Of a DNA stretch of 64,000 nt, positions 36,956 through 45,882 are shown piece by piece. How positions within the stretch are numbered: the stretch's first letter is position 1; each line of letters begins with the position of its first letter. The position numbers and the translations under genes are program-made. A model generated the notes under the pieces. That model made no database searches. It saw only the letters and a list, made by a program, of their open reading frames with translations, and was not told the DNA's origin. The stretch is from positions 1 through 64,000 of the forward strand of contig JAJNBD010000004.1 in NCBI GenBank assembly GCA_021156105.1. Reading direction: 5' to 3'. This DNA is from Gammaproteobacteria bacterium (GTDB taxonomy: Bacteria > Pseudomonadota > Gammaproteobacteria > CAISUE01).

Positions 36956-37687
36956 ATGGATTTATCAGGATTAAGACAAACTTTTATGAGCTGCAAAACT
37001 TTAGATAAATTAAATGCCGCATTAAAACTATTTTTGCAGCAGCATGCAATCTCTACCTTTGCGTTTACTTATTACTCTTCTATTCCCAGCAATCGCAATC
37101 GCGTGAAATATGATTTTGTTAGTGAAAATATTCGTGCTTGGCATGAGTATTATCTTGCGCAGCATTTTGAAGAAGTGGATTCCGAGTTACAGAAAGCGCG
37201 TCAAACAATCTTGCCCGTTTATTGGGAGCTGAAAAAACAGCTTAAGCAAGCGAAAACGGTTCGAGAAAAACAATTGCGCCAGGATGCTTTAAGTGTAAAT
37301 GTAGAAAAAGGTTTATCAATTCCTATTCATGGCCCTGAAGATGATTTTGCGATTCTATTATTACAGCAATGCCAAGGTGAGACAGGCTTGGAAAATTATT
37401 TAACTAAAGAGTTATATTGGCTTGCGGTAGGTTATGTGTATTATGAATTTGTTCGGAGGTTTTTACTCAAGGAAAGCCCTCAAGCATTAATGCAAAATTT
37501 AAGTCAGCGTGAACTACAGTGTTTACGCCTTGCTTCACAAGGTTTAACAGCAAATGAAATTGCTAAACAAATTGGCTTAACGACACGTACGGTAAATTTT
37601 CATTGGCAAAATATCAATAAAAAATTAGGAACACGTAATAAATCTCAATCCATACATTTGGCACAAATAAAAGGTTTATTAGCATGA
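36956..37687 (+). CDS. LuxR-family transcriptional regulator (LuxR solo)
   Basis: 243 residues from ATG 36956 (AAGGCGGA upstream). The N-terminal about 165 residues look like an autoinducer-binding domain: AWHEYYLAQHFEEVDSEL resembles the W-x3-Y-x8-D block of acyl-homoserine-lactone receptors, although the Pro after the Asp is replaced by Ser. The C-terminal helix-turn-helix reads LSQRELQCLRLASQGLTANE and TRTVNFHWQNINKKLGTRN. No luxI synthase is nearby. A 20-bp lux-box-like palindrome abuts its stop, upstream of the chitinase gene. Confidence 0.87.
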   Translation: MDLSGLRQTFMSCKTLDKLNAALKLFLQQHAISTFAFTYYSSIPSNRNRVKYDFVSENIRAWHEYYLAQHFEEVDSELQKARQTILPVYWELKKQLKQAKTVREKQLRQDALSVNVEKGLSIPIHGPEDDFAILLLQQCQGETGLENYLTKELYWLAVGYVYYEFVRRFLLKESPQALMQNLSQRELQCLRLASQGLTANEIAKQIGLTTRTVNFHWQNINKKLGTRNKSQSIHLAQIKGLLA

Positions 37688-37706
37688 CCTGTCAGAAATG
37701 ACAGTT
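37687..37706. promoter_or_regulatory. lux-box-like operator upstream of the chitinase gene
   Basis: ACCTGTCAGAAATGACAGTT keeps the CTGT-N8-ACAG dyad and the ACCTGT left half of the Vibrio lux box (ACCTGT-N8-ACAGGT); only the last GT is replaced by TT. It starts on the last base of the LuxR-solo stop codon, 83 bp before the chitinase ATG. It could alternatively be a weak terminator hairpin (GAAA loop), but no T tract follows. Confidence 0.5.
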
Positions 37707-37758
37707 GTGCTGTAAGGCGTGTGCTTTTAAGATAGTCAGATAAGAATCGCTTTATCTG

Positions 37759-37764
37759 TATAAT
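37759..37764 (+). promoter_or_regulatory. candidate -10 element of the chitinase promoter
   Basis: TATAAT 25 bp before the chitinase ATG. No consensus -35, as expected for an activator-dependent promoter. Confidence 0.4.
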
Positions 37765-37789
37765 TTATATTAAAAAAAGGAAAATCGAT

Positions 37790-39124
37790 ATGAAAGCAGC
37801 AAAAACTGTTTTTAAACTTTCTTTACTACTTGCCGCGGTATTAAGCACGAATGCGTTTGCACAAACATCCACTAATTCAGGCAAAGTTGTATTTGGTTAT
37901 TACGCGAATTGGGATATTTACGGCAGAAATTATCAGCCTGAGGATACGCCGATACAAGATCTTAATGCGATACTTTATTCATTTGCACAAGTCGGTAATT
38001 GTGCATCTCCTTATGCTACAGATGATAACCCGGGTTTATGTAATACAGGCCCTGGTCAATCAGGCGTACAAGATTACCAATTACATAGCACAGATTATTA
38101 TGCAGATTTTTATGCCAACTGGGGCAAAGGGGCGATGGCAAGAACGATAAACACAGCTCATGCACAGCATAAAAATGTATTATTATCAGTTGGCGGGTAT
38201 AGTTTAAGCGTACCATTAACAACAGCAATGGATAGTGGCCATCAATATACTTTTATCCAAAGTATCATTAGCTTCTTAAATAATGCTAAAGCAGATAATC
38301 CCAATAAAGATGGTTTTGACGGGATTGATATTGACTATGAGCCTACTGGCAATCAATGGAACCTTAGTCAAACGCAAATACAAGATTATGTTTCTTTCTT
38401 AGGCAATTTACATACTGCCCTACAAAGCCAATACGCCTCATATGCTTGGTTAACCATTGCTGCGCCTGCAAATCCTGATGTGGTGCGCAAAATTGGTGCA
38501 ACCAATTGGCAGAAAATTGCAGGAAGCGTTGATTATATTAATGTGATGGCCTATGACTATCACGGTGGATTTGATAATCCACAAATTACTAATTTACAAG
38601 CACCTTTAACATTTGATGCTAATCAGCCCCAGGGCGTGGTTGGGCGTGAAACTTTTAACGTTGCAGCAACCATCCAGGCTTATAAAGATATGGGCGTGCC
38701 AATGAATAAACTGGTATTAGGTTTTCCGCTCTATGGTCGTGCGGTGGATGGTGTGCCTAATAAAGCACCTGATGCTTATCCAAAAGCTTATGGCTTATAT
38801 CAAAGTTTTAGTAGTATTCCACAAGGAGAATGGGATGCTACAGGGACCTTTGATTATCGCTACATCATTAGTCAAATGCTCGGTAAAGGGTATGCGGATT
38901 ACAATGTTGCAGGCGCTGCCGCGGCTTATAATCCTCAAAATGGCTATTTTATTAGTTATGACAATGTGGATACCGTAGGCCAAAAAGCAGCTTTTGTTAA
39001 TAGTAATGCCTTAGGTGGTATGATGGCTTGGGAGCTATCAGGTGATGTACCGCCAAGCGATTCAAGCTATGCAAGCACATCGCTTGTTCACCGAGCAGCT
39101 TCTTTGCTAAGCGTAGGAAAATAA
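37790..39124 (+). CDS. secreted GH18 chitinase
   Basis: Endo- or exo-acting chitinase, or a related GH18 hydrolase. 444 residues with a signal peptide ending A-F-A near residue 24, then the TIM barrel: GYYANWDIYGRNYQPED, LLSVGGYSLS, and the catalytic DGFDGIDIDYE (DxxDxDxE with Glu as acid). INVMAYDYHGGF, LVLGFPLYGRAV and GGMMAWELSGD complete the barrel. No chitin-binding module is visible. AAAGGAAAA precedes the ATG. The preceding LuxR solo and lux-box-like site suggest control by a signal molecule. In Legionella such chitinases leave by type II secretion. Confidence 0.93.
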   Translation: MKAAKTVFKLSLLLAAVLSTNAFAQTSTNSGKVVFGYYANWDIYGRNYQPEDTPIQDLNAILYSFAQVGNCASPYATDDNPGLCNTGPGQSGVQDYQLHSTDYYADFYANWGKGAMARTINTAHAQHKNVLLSVGGYSLSVPLTTAMDSGHQYTFIQSIISFLNNAKADNPNKDGFDGIDIDYEPTGNQWNLSQTQIQDYVSFLGNLHTALQSQYASYAWLTIAAPANPDVVRKIGATNWQKIAGSVDYINVMAYDYHGGFDNPQITNLQAPLTFDANQPQGVVGRETFNVAATIQAYKDMGVPMNKLVLGFPLYGRAVDGVPNKAPDAYPKAYGLYQSFSSIPQGEWDATGTFDYRYIISQMLGKGYADYNVAGAAAAYNPQNGYFISYDNVDTVGQKAAFVNSNALGGMMAWELSGDVPPSDSSYASTSLVHRAASLLSVGK

Positions 39125-39132
39125 AGATGCTT

Positions 39133-39164
39133 GAAAGCTAGGGTGGCAAGCTGCCCTAGCTTTC
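39133..39164. terminator. bidirectional hairpin terminator between convergent genes
   Basis: Perfect 11-bp stem GAAAGCTAGGG / CCCTAGCTTTC with a partly paired 10-nt loop. It lies between the chitinase stop and the stop of the minus-strand gene at 39174. Confidence 0.7.
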
Positions 39165-39173
39165 ATAACTAGG

Positions 39174-39629
39174 CTAGATTCTTGCAGAAGGTGTGTTGTT
39201 GGGATTAGCAGTACGTTTTACTTTTTCAGATAACCCTTCGATTGATGCAAGCAAGTCTTGGGTTAATGTTTTTGCTTCTTGAATTTTAGTGAGCTTGTCA
39301 TCTGTACGGGCTTCGCCAATGAATAAATGCTTTTCAACAACCACACCACCGCTACTGCCATCGTCTGAAGTGTCTTCGGATTTTTTGGCATCCACAGGCA
39401 TAGTTTTGGTTGCTATGCTTTTTTCCATGTGATCTAAACGGACATAAACATAATTAGCTTCTTCATAAATTTTTTGCAAACTAGAATGCGCAACTTCTAA
39501 CTCACCTTTTACAGAAGACAAAGCCGTAGTTAATTCTTCAACATTAATTTCAGGCGCCTCTGTGGCAACAGGCTGTTTTAATGCTTCTACAGTGTGTGGT
39601 GAAAGTCTTTTAAAGATGCTATCGATCAT
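39174..39629 (-). CDS. unknown protein with shared GG-x-VVE-x-HLFI motif (unit member 4)
   Basis: 151 residues, no signal peptide, family unknown. Residues about 30-75 are predicted coiled-coil (VEELTTALSSVKGELEVAHS region). A Ser/Asp/Gly linker leads to GGVVVEKHLFI at 94-104, and a second helical region follows. The same motif GGAVVEMHLFI occurs in the 150-residue protein at the other end of this four-gene unit. It lies 18 bp downstream of the receiver gene. The motif could be an interaction or processing signal; nothing more can be said from sequence alone. Confidence 0.68.
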   Translation of the reverse strand: MIDSIFKRLSPHTVEALKQPVATEAPEINVEELTTALSSVKGELEVAHSSLQKIYEEANYVYVRLDHMEKSIATKTMPVDAKKSEDTSDDGSSGGVVVEKHLFIGEARTDDKLTKIQEAKTLTQDLLASIEGLSEKVKRTANPNNTPSARI

Positions 39630-39647
39630 ATGGTTTACTCTATGTTT

Positions 39648-40046
39648 TTAATTATTATACTGCAATTGCTCGTGAAGATAAGTTACTATTGAACGTCCAT
39701 TCACTTTATGAAGTTCCATAATGGGCTTTTCTAAAACAGCTACACAGCCTGCGTCTAAAGCCTGCGCTTTCATTGTATCATCAATTTGCCCTGTGATAGC
39801 AATAAAAACCGGTGGCTTGGCAGCTTGAGTTTTTATAATTTTCTCAATTAATTCGAGCCCTTCATAATCTGGCAAACCTAAATCGAGCAAGATAACTGGA
39901 AATTCTTGAGTGCTCAAGGCGATTAAAGCGTCTTCACCGCTTGCGGCACAAATAACATGAAAGCCATTTTTTTCCAAAAATAACCGAATTAAATCTTGCG
40001 TTAAATAATGGTCTTCAATGAGTAGAATTTCTTGCCTTACAGCCAT
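39648..40046 (-). CDS. stand-alone CheY-like response regulator receiver
   Basis: 132 residues, a single receiver domain without output domain. The acidic pocket is Glu11-Asp12 in LLIEDHYL, the phosphoacceptor is Asp55 in VILLDLGLPD, the switch Thr is Thr85 in FIAITG, and Lys107 lies in VLEKPI. All key residues are present, so it should be phosphorylatable. No histidine kinase is in the window. It sits between an ankyrin/protease-like gene (8 bp upstream) and an unknown coiled-coil gene, which suggests it transmits or receives a signal for that unit. Confidence 0.9.
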   Translation of the reverse strand: MAVRQEILLIEDHYLTQDLIRLFLEKNGFHVICAASGEDALIALSTQEFPVILLDLGLPDYEGLELIEKIIKTQAAKPPVFIAITGQIDDTMKAQALDAGCVAVLEKPIMELHKVNGRSIVTYLHEQLQYNN

Positions 40047-40054
40047 ACCTATTC

Positions 40055-41455
40055 CTATTCTAAATAATCTTGAAGATGTATATCAGTTTGTCTCAACCAG
40101 TGCACTAGTTGTTTTCCAGCGGCAGTGCTCTGTTTCTTTTGATAAACTTTTAAATAAGCTTTTAAAATATAGCGGTATTCCGGTACCGTTAGCACTTGCA
40201 AAATTCGTCGTGCGCGACTTTGATTAACTGTATCATCTTTGGTGCAGGTCTGAAAAAGAATTGCAGCAAGCAATGCGGCTTTGGAAGCTTTTCTTGCAGG
40301 GTTTGCTAGCCAAAAACTTTGTATGCATTCGTTTAATGCAATATCTTTGTCCCAAGTCTGCCAATGATCATAAAAACTTAACGCAATTGATAAAGCTTTG
40401 GTGTGATCTTTGAAGCGTTTGTCGCGTAACATGATCATAAAAAATAAAGTGGGGATCGTGGCTTCTACATTAGCCCAGGCACAATTACCAATGGTTTGTG
40501 CACGAACAGGAAGTTCGGCAATTTTTTCTAAGCCAAGGTAATCATTAATCTGATGGTGAATGATAGCTTCATTTTGTTTTTTGAAAATTAAATTTTTAAT
40601 TAATTCTGACGTAAAAAGATTAGGCTTATGAATTTGATAAATGATGACGGCACCTTCTTCTTTACTATTAGCGCCTCGATCACATTTTGCTAACCAATCG
40701 CCACATTTGACAAAACAAATAGCATGACCTTCATAACAAATCGGAATAATTAATGGGTCTTGGTTTAATGAAAGTTTAATTTGATGGTCATATTTATCGT
40801 AATTTAATAAATACTGTTGGTAGTGCACGATTTGATTAGCATTGGCTAAAGCATCTAACACAGGTTTTAAATATTGAAAGTAAGGACGATAGTCTCGTGC
40901 AGCAAAATTATTCAAAAATTGTTTAAGCGAATAATAAATAATGCCTAAAGTAAATTCTAAGAAAAAGCCGGCAAATTCTAATTCAATGAATTTTCCTTTG
41001 GCATCAACAATATCGACAATATCCGTTAATTCAAAGCGGTGACCTAATAGCTTAGTATTAATATAATCTTGGCCAAAATTTAAATCTGCACCATATTGAT
41101 AAAGCAATTTTTTAATGATGTGTTGATCGCGCAATAAGGCTTTAACAATGGCAGGTTGATTTGCGCCATTATAAGCGTTGGGGTCGGCTTTGTTTTCTAA
41201 TAATAACTTAACAAAACCCATATGATTATTTTCTACAGCCCAATGCAGAGGGGTTGTATTTGTTAAATCTGGTTCATGGATATCTGCACCATGTTGAATT
41301 AATAGTTCGCCGACATCTTGCCGCCCAGCAATAATAGCTTCAATCAAAGGCGTAAAACCATATTCATCTATTTCATTAATTTGAGATGAGTCTTGCCCTA
41401 GCAACTTTTGCACGATTTCGATGGGTTTAAATAAAATCGCATCGGCCAAAGACAT
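40055..41455 (-). CDS. ankyrin-repeat protein with a papain-like domain of permuted order, effector candidate
   Basis: 466 residues, no signal peptide. Ankyrin repeats occupy about 31-130 (GFTPLIEAIIAGRQDVGELL, NTTPLHWAVENNHMGFVKLL, then one degenerate repeat). A second domain has CYEGHAICFVK with His244, AKCDRGANS with Asp259, and AQTIGNCAWANVE with Gln320 and Cys325. The last resembles the papain oxyanion Gln and nucleophile Cys followed by Trp, but here Cys comes after His and Asp, a permuted order. Legionella ankyrin effectors such as AnkH carry protease-like domains, which supports a Dot/Icm effector role by inference. The start overlaps the upstream gene's stop by one base. Confidence 0.78.
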   Translation of the reverse strand: MSLADAILFKPIEIVQKLLGQDSSQINEIDEYGFTPLIEAIIAGRQDVGELLIQHGADIHEPDLTNTTPLHWAVENNHMGFVKLLLENKADPNAYNGANQPAIVKALLRDQHIIKKLLYQYGADLNFGQDYINTKLLGHRFELTDIVDIVDAKGKFIELEFAGFFLEFTLGIIYYSLKQFLNNFAARDYRPYFQYLKPVLDALANANQIVHYQQYLLNYDKYDHQIKLSLNQDPLIIPICYEGHAICFVKCGDWLAKCDRGANSKEEGAVIIYQIHKPNLFTSELIKNLIFKKQNEAIIHHQINDYLGLEKIAELPVRAQTIGNCAWANVEATIPTLFFMIMLRDKRFKDHTKALSIALSFYDHWQTWDKDIALNECIQSFWLANPARKASKAALLAAILFQTCTKDDTVNQSRARRILQVLTVPEYRYILKAYLKVYQKKQSTAAGKQLVHWLRQTDIHLQDYLE

Positions 41456-41907
41456 TACATTCCCCCTGGTTTTGGCGTAATTTGTGGACGGTTTTTCATA
41501 GCCATTTGCAATTGCAGCCTATTTTCCAGACGATTTTGAGCAGCTTCATTTTTCTTAGGATCCATCGACATATTTGGGGTGTCGCCATCAAATTTTGATA
41601 ACTTAGATAAAATAGGATGGCTTTTCAACTGATTACTGGCACCAATTTCCCCGTTAAGGCTGCTGCGTTGAGTTTTTGCTAGATAAGCCAAAGGATCAAA
41701 ATCATTAATCGCGCCAAATTGTTTTTCACCATTGCGAATTAAACTAAATGTCTCAATAAACAGATGCATTTCAACCACAGCACCACCCTGGCCTGTGGAA
41801 GATGAGCCACCTTCTTTGCTACCACCCTCTTCGTCTTTAGCGTGCGCAAGTTTCTGTTGCTCAGCAAGGGCAATGCGTAAATTGAGTAAATCTTCAGATT
41901 TGGACAT
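41455..41907 (-). CDS. unknown protein with shared GG-x-VVE-x-HLFI motif (unit member 1)
   Basis: 150 residues from ATG 41907; a TTG three codons upstream is also possible but less likely. The first 25 residues are helical, then comes a Gly/Ser/Glu-rich linker and GGAVVEMHLFI at about 41-51. The rest is polar with Met/Asn-rich stretches ending PQITPKPGGM. The motif and the preceding flexible linker recur in the last gene of the unit at 39174. No known domain. Its stop overlaps the ATG of the ankyrin gene, so these two are translationally coupled. Confidence 0.68.
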   Translation of the reverse strand: MSKSEDLLNLRIALAEQQKLAHAKDEEGGSKEGGSSSTGQGGAVVEMHLFIETFSLIRNGEKQFGAINDFDPLAYLAKTQRSSLNGEIGASNQLKSHPILSKLSKFDGDTPNMSMDPKKNEAAQNRLENRLQLQMAMKNRPQITPKPGGM

Positions 41908-41968
41908 AAAAATCAAGACTCAGACAGATGAAGACTATTCTACCATTGATCATGAAATCGTAAACCCA

Positions 41969-42661
41969 TTAAAAAACCCGCAGAGTAGGAAGACGAGAGG
42001 GAAAAGAGACTTTATTCAATAGTAAAACACCAAAAACTGCAAGCCAGTATCCACAAAAACCACCACAGAGGACATCACTTAAAAAATGATAATTTGTGCA
42101 AATTAAGGCAATTGCAAGCATGGCAATAGCTACCCAAGCAGAAAGAGCAAGCTTAGAAAAATATTGCTGAATTAATACACCAATGACTGTAAAAATTAGC
42201 ATATGGCCGGAAGGAAATGCATTATAAATATCAGAAGCAGTGCACCAATGGAAGCTATAAGAAAAGTTATGCGTAAGCCACCAGCGAGGGCCAGGTCGTG
42301 CAAACAGATTTTTTAAGATTGTTTTTATAAAATAAGCTAGTGGAACTAAGCAGGCATAATGATAAAGGAATAATTGTAATTTTTTTGGTGTCTTGATAAA
42401 GAATGTTCCCAACCATGCAGCAACGCTGGTTAAAAAAACAAATAAAAATAAAAAATCTGGAATCTCGATCGTAGTCAGGTTACTATGCGGGATCAGTGGT
42501 ATGGTACGAGACCAATCAGACGCAGATGATAAGTGATGAGTCAGCATGAGCGCCAAAGGTTTGTCTAAATTATGAAAAGCAAAATGCAGTGCCGCTAATA
42601 CTAAAAGAAAGGAAATAAAAAATTTAAGTAGTAATGACTTAAAGTGATTTGGCATTTCCAT
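41969..42661 (-). CDS. PAP2-family membrane phosphatase
   Basis: Membrane phosphatase of the type-2 phosphatidic acid phosphatase / undecaprenyl-pyrophosphatase (PgpB-like) superfamily. The 230 residues carry about six transmembrane helices and the three catalytic motifs: KNLFARPGP, FPSGHM with the catalytic His, and the degenerate third motif CTNYHFLSDVLCG with the nucleophilic His and Asp. The WWLTHNFSYSFHW loop lies on the periplasmic side. Substrate is not determined. ATGs at 42661 and 42655 both fit. It is convergent with no gene and stands alone. Confidence 0.85.
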   Translation of the reverse strand: MEMPNHFKSLLLKFFISFLLVLAALHFAFHNLDKPLALMLTHHLSSASDWSRTIPLIPHSNLTTIEIPDFLFLFVFLTSVAAWLGTFFIKTPKKLQLFLYHYACLVPLAYFIKTILKNLFARPGPRWWLTHNFSYSFHWCTASDIYNAFPSGHMLIFTVIGVLIQQYFSKLALSAWVAIAMLAIALICTNYHFLSDVLCGGFCGYWLAVFGVLLLNKVSFPSRLPTLRVF

Positions 42662-42739
42662 AGCTAATTTAAGTGAAGTATAATTTTGTTAAGTGCACAT
42701 GATATTATACGCAAATGACCTTAAGTAAAAATTAATTCT

Positions 42740-43210
42740 ATGTTTCATATCGTTTTAGTTGAACCTGAAATTCCGCCTAATACGGGAAATATCATCCGTT
42801 TATCTGCTAATACAGGCTGCTATTTGCATTTAATTGAACCGATGGGTTTTCCTTTAGATGATGCCAGAATGCGGCGAGCAGGCTTGGACTATCATGAGTT
42901 TGCTGAAGTTAAAGTGCACCCTAATTTTGCTGCTTTTGTGGCAAGTATTCAGCCTAATCGTATTTGGGCATTTTCTTCAAAAGTAAACCGCCTTTATACG
43001 GAAGCAACTTTTGCTGAAAATGATGCGCTGGTATTTGGTCCAGAAACACGAGGTTTAAGCCAAGAGTTATTACAACAAATTCCAGAAGAAAACCGCTTAA
43101 CGCTGCCGATGCGGCCTCATAGTCGTAGTTTAAATTTGTCTAACTCAGTCGCCGTTGCTGTCTATGAAGCATGGCGCCAGCTTGATTTTCAAGCGGCAAA
43201 AAGACCATAA
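42740..43210 (+). CDS. trmL: tRNA (cytidine(34)/uridine(34)-2'-O)-methyltransferase TrmL
   Basis: SPOUT methyltransferase that modifies the wobble ribose of tRNA-Leu. 156 residues with FHIVLVEPEIPPNTGNIIRL at the N-terminus, LVFGPETRGLSQELL forming the SAM knot, and RSLNLSNSVAVAVYEAWRQL at the C-terminus. Length is exactly that of the family. It precedes the CaaX protein gene by 35 bp. Confidence 0.95.
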   Translation: MFHIVLVEPEIPPNTGNIIRLSANTGCYLHLIEPMGFPLDDARMRRAGLDYHEFAEVKVHPNFAAFVASIQPNRIWAFSSKVNRLYTEATFAENDALVFGPETRGLSQELLQQIPEENRLTLPMRPHSRSLNLSNSVAVAVYEAWRQLDFQAAKRP

Positions 43211-43245
43211 TGCATTTGATATAATAATTAATTTTTCGTGCCTAC

Positions 43246-43809
43246 ATGCTTGGTGATTCTTATAGCCTACTTTTTTCTCCGCCACCTTATACTGCTAAAA
43301 AGCAAAAGGTCTGTTTTTTGGGGGAGGATTTTGCCGAAAAAGCATTTGCCATTGAGCAGTTAACGAGTGAATCTGACGGAAAAAAAAGACTCTGTGGTGT
43401 ATCAGAAGTTGAAGTAATGGATAGTGCTGACTTGGCCGAATCTGATTTAGATATTTATTTATTGACGGATAGAGCAAATGTAGAAGCTATTCGCAATATT
43501 AAAGCGGCAAGAGATAAAACGAACCCGGCGGTTTGTATAGTCATTTGCCTTGAGCCGCAATTTGTTTCAAGCCAAACAATACAGCAACTTGTTCTAGGTA
43601 TATGGAGGGCAGGTAGTGTACCGGATATATGGGTTTCTTCCCCTGCTGTTTGCGTTAATCAAGATTTTATCGCTTTAATTAACCATAGTATTGGTAAAAG
43701 ATTAGAAGAGTGGCTAGATTCAAATGTACGGACACCACTACTCCCAGAAAATCAGCCTATTGATGATGTTCCCTCGAAATCTCATGCTTGTTCTTGCATT
43801 ATGCTATAA
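43246..43809 (+). CDS. small GTPase-like protein ending in a CaaX prenylation box, effector candidate
   Basis: 187 residues ending SHACSCIML, where C184-I-M-L is a canonical CaaX box (terminal Leu favours geranylgeranylation) with another Cys two residues upstream that could be palmitoylated. The chain has a Ras-like rhythm: KVCFLGEDFAEKAFA in place of the P-loop, EVEVMDSADL where DTAG would lie, DIYLLTDRANVEAIRNIK like switch/alpha-3, and IWVSSPA near the SAK position. The Gly-Lys-Ser/Thr and NKxD residues are missing, so it would not bind GTP normally. Prenylation needs host enzymes, which implies translocation into a eukaryotic cell. The function is inference. Confidence 0.7.
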   Translation: MLGDSYSLLFSPPPYTAKKQKVCFLGEDFAEKAFAIEQLTSESDGKKRLCGVSEVEVMDSADLAESDLDIYLLTDRANVEAIRNIKAARDKTNPAVCIVICLEPQFVSSQTIQQLVLGIWRAGSVPDIWVSSPAVCVNQDFIALINHSIGKRLEEWLDSNVRTPLLPENQPIDDVPSKSHACSCIML

Positions 43810-43856
43810 ACATTTGTGGCATAATAGAACATTGAAACCATTTCTTTAAAGACCTT

Positions 43857-45848
43857 ATGACAAGCGATCTTCAAGTACTTTCTAATGCTATTCGTTTTCT
43901 TGCGATTGATGCTGTGCAACAAGCAAACTCTGGCCATCCAGGTGCGCCGATGGGAATGGCGGATATCGCAACAGTTTTATGGCGTGAGTTCTTAAAATTT
44001 AATCCACAAAATCCAGCTTGGTTTAATCGGGACCGATTTGTATTATCCAACGGTCATGCCTCTATGTTGCAGTATGCTTTGCTGCATTTAACCGGATATG
44101 ATTTAAGCATTGAAGATCTAAAAAAATTTCGCCAATTACACTCAAAAACACCAGGTCATCCAGAATATGGCGATACACCCGGCGTTGAAACAAGCACGGG
44201 TCCACTTGGGCAAGGGCTAGCAAATGCAGTGGGAATGGCAATTGCAGAAAGCATATTAGCGGCAACTTTTAACCGGGACAACTTCCCTATCGTGGATCAT
44301 TTCACCTATGTATTTTTAGGCGATGGTTGTTTGATGGAAGGTATTTCTCATGAAGTTTGCTCTTTAGCCGGTACTTTAAAGTTGGGGAAGTTAATTTGTT
44401 TTTGGGATGATAATAAAATTTCAATTGATGGCGATGTAGCAGGTTGGTTTAGCGATAATACGCCTGAACGCTTCCGGGCTTATGGTTGGCAAGTAATTAG
44501 TGATGTTAATGGTCATGATTTTACGGATATTCGCCAAGCGATTATTGCTGCGCGGCAAGATCAAACGCGTCCTACGTTAATTTGTTGTAAAACCCGCATT
44601 GCTGAAGGTGCGCCTAATGCTGTTGGTACCCACCATGCACATGGTGCGCCTTTAGGTGATAAAGAAATTGCTGAAACCCGTAAAAACCTCAATTGGCCTT
44701 ATGCGGCATTTGAAATCCCGCAAGATATTTCTGCACAGTGGGATGCCAAAGAAACAGGCGCTCAATTTGAAAATACTTGGCGTGAATTATTTAAAGCTTA
44801 TGAACAAGCGTATCCAGAATTAGCGGTAGAATTTATTCGTCGCCAAGTAGGGCTGTTGCCAGAAAATTTTTCATCTGTTGCGAATGGCTTTATTAAAAAA
44901 ACGCAAGCTGCACAAGCTGTGATGGCAACGCGCAAAGCTTCACAACAAGCGATAGAAGCCTATGCCCCTTTATTGCCTGAATTAATCGGGGGTTCTGCAG
45001 ATTTAACCAGTTCTAATTTAACGAATTGGAGTGGAACAAAGGGTGTTAGCGCAAAACAGATGGCTGGTAATTATATTTACTATGGTGTACGTGAATTTGG
45101 CATGTCTGCGATCATGAACGGCGTTGCTTTGCATGGTGGGTTTATCCCTTATGGCGGAACATTTTTAACTTTCTGCGATTATGCGCGTAATGCGGTGCGT
45201 ATGGCAGCTTTAATGCACCAAAGAGTCATTTTTGTTTATACGCATGATTCTATTGGCTTAGGTGAAGATGGTCCAACGCATCAACCAGTTGAACATTTGG
45301 CTATGCTGCGTTTAACACCCGGCCTTTCTGTTTGGCGTCCAGCTGATACAACAGAGACGGCTATTGCATGGAAGCTGGCGATTGAACGGCATGCGGCGCC
45401 GACGTGTTTAATTTTTTCGCGACAGAATGTTAAAGCTTATGTGCGAACAGAAGCGCAATTAGATGCTATTTCCCGCGGTGCTTATGTCTTGCATGATCAT
45501 CCTCATGCAAAAATTATTTTGATTGCAACAGGCTCAGAAGTTGGGCTTGCGATGACAGCGGCGGAAAAATTAGCCGAAAAAAATATTTTTGTCCGCGTGG
45601 TATCAATGCCTTCAACAGATGTATTTGACCTACAACCACCAGCGTATCGAGATTCAGTATTGCCACCACAAAATAGGCAGCGGATTGCTATTGAAGCTGC
45701 TGCTAGCGATTATTGGTATAAATACGTGGGCTTGGATGGCAAAATTATTGGCTTAAACCGTTTTGGCGTTTCTGCGCCAGGTGATACAGCTTATCAAGCT
45801 TTAGGTATTACCGTAGAGCATATTATTACAGCAGCAGAAGAGTTTTAA
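43857..45848 (+). CDS. tkt: transketolase
   Basis: Thiamine-diphosphate enzyme of the non-oxidative pentose phosphate pathway. 663 residues: [11 protein letters not shown] near the N-terminus, [20 protein letters not shown], the [16 protein letters not shown] loop, the ThDP-binding [12 protein letters not shown]. In the second domain [18 protein letters not shown] and [16 protein letters not shown]. Full-length. It follows the CaaX gene by 47 bp, and that gap may carry the tkt promoter. Confidence 0.97.
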   Translation: MTSDLQVLSNAIRFLAIDAVQQANSGHPGAPMGMADIATVLWREFLKFNPQNPAWFNRDRFVLSNGHASMLQYALLHLTGYDLSIEDLKKFRQLHSKTPGHPEYGDTPGVETSTGPLGQGLANAVGMAIAESILAATFNRDNFPIVDHFTYVFLGDGCLMEGISHEVCSLAGTLKLGKLICFWDDNKISIDGDVAGWFSDNTPERFRAYGWQVISDVNGHDFTDIRQAIIAARQDQTRPTLICCKTRIAEGAPNAVGTHHAHGAPLGDKEIAETRKNLNWPYAAFEIPQDISAQWDAKETGAQFENTWRELFKAYEQAYPELAVEFIRRQVGLLPENFSSVANGFIKKTQAAQAVMATRKASQQAIEAYAPLLPELIGGSADLTSSNLTNWSGTKGVSAKQMAGNYIYYGVREFGMSAIMNGVALHGGFIPYGGTFLTFCDYARNAVRMAALMHQRVIFVYTHDSIGLGEDGPTHQPVEHLAMLRLTPGLSVWRPADTTETAIAWKLAIERHAAPTCLIFSRQNVKAYVRTEAQLDAISRGAYVLHDHPHAKIILIATGSEVGLAMTAAEKLAEKNIFVRVVSMPSTDVFDLQPPAYRDSVLPPQNRQRIAIEAAASDYWYKYVGLDGKIIGLNRFGVSAPGDTAYQALGITVEHIITAAEEF

Positions 45849-45882
45849 ATATTCTTTGAACCGTAAGGATTAGTTAGGCAAT

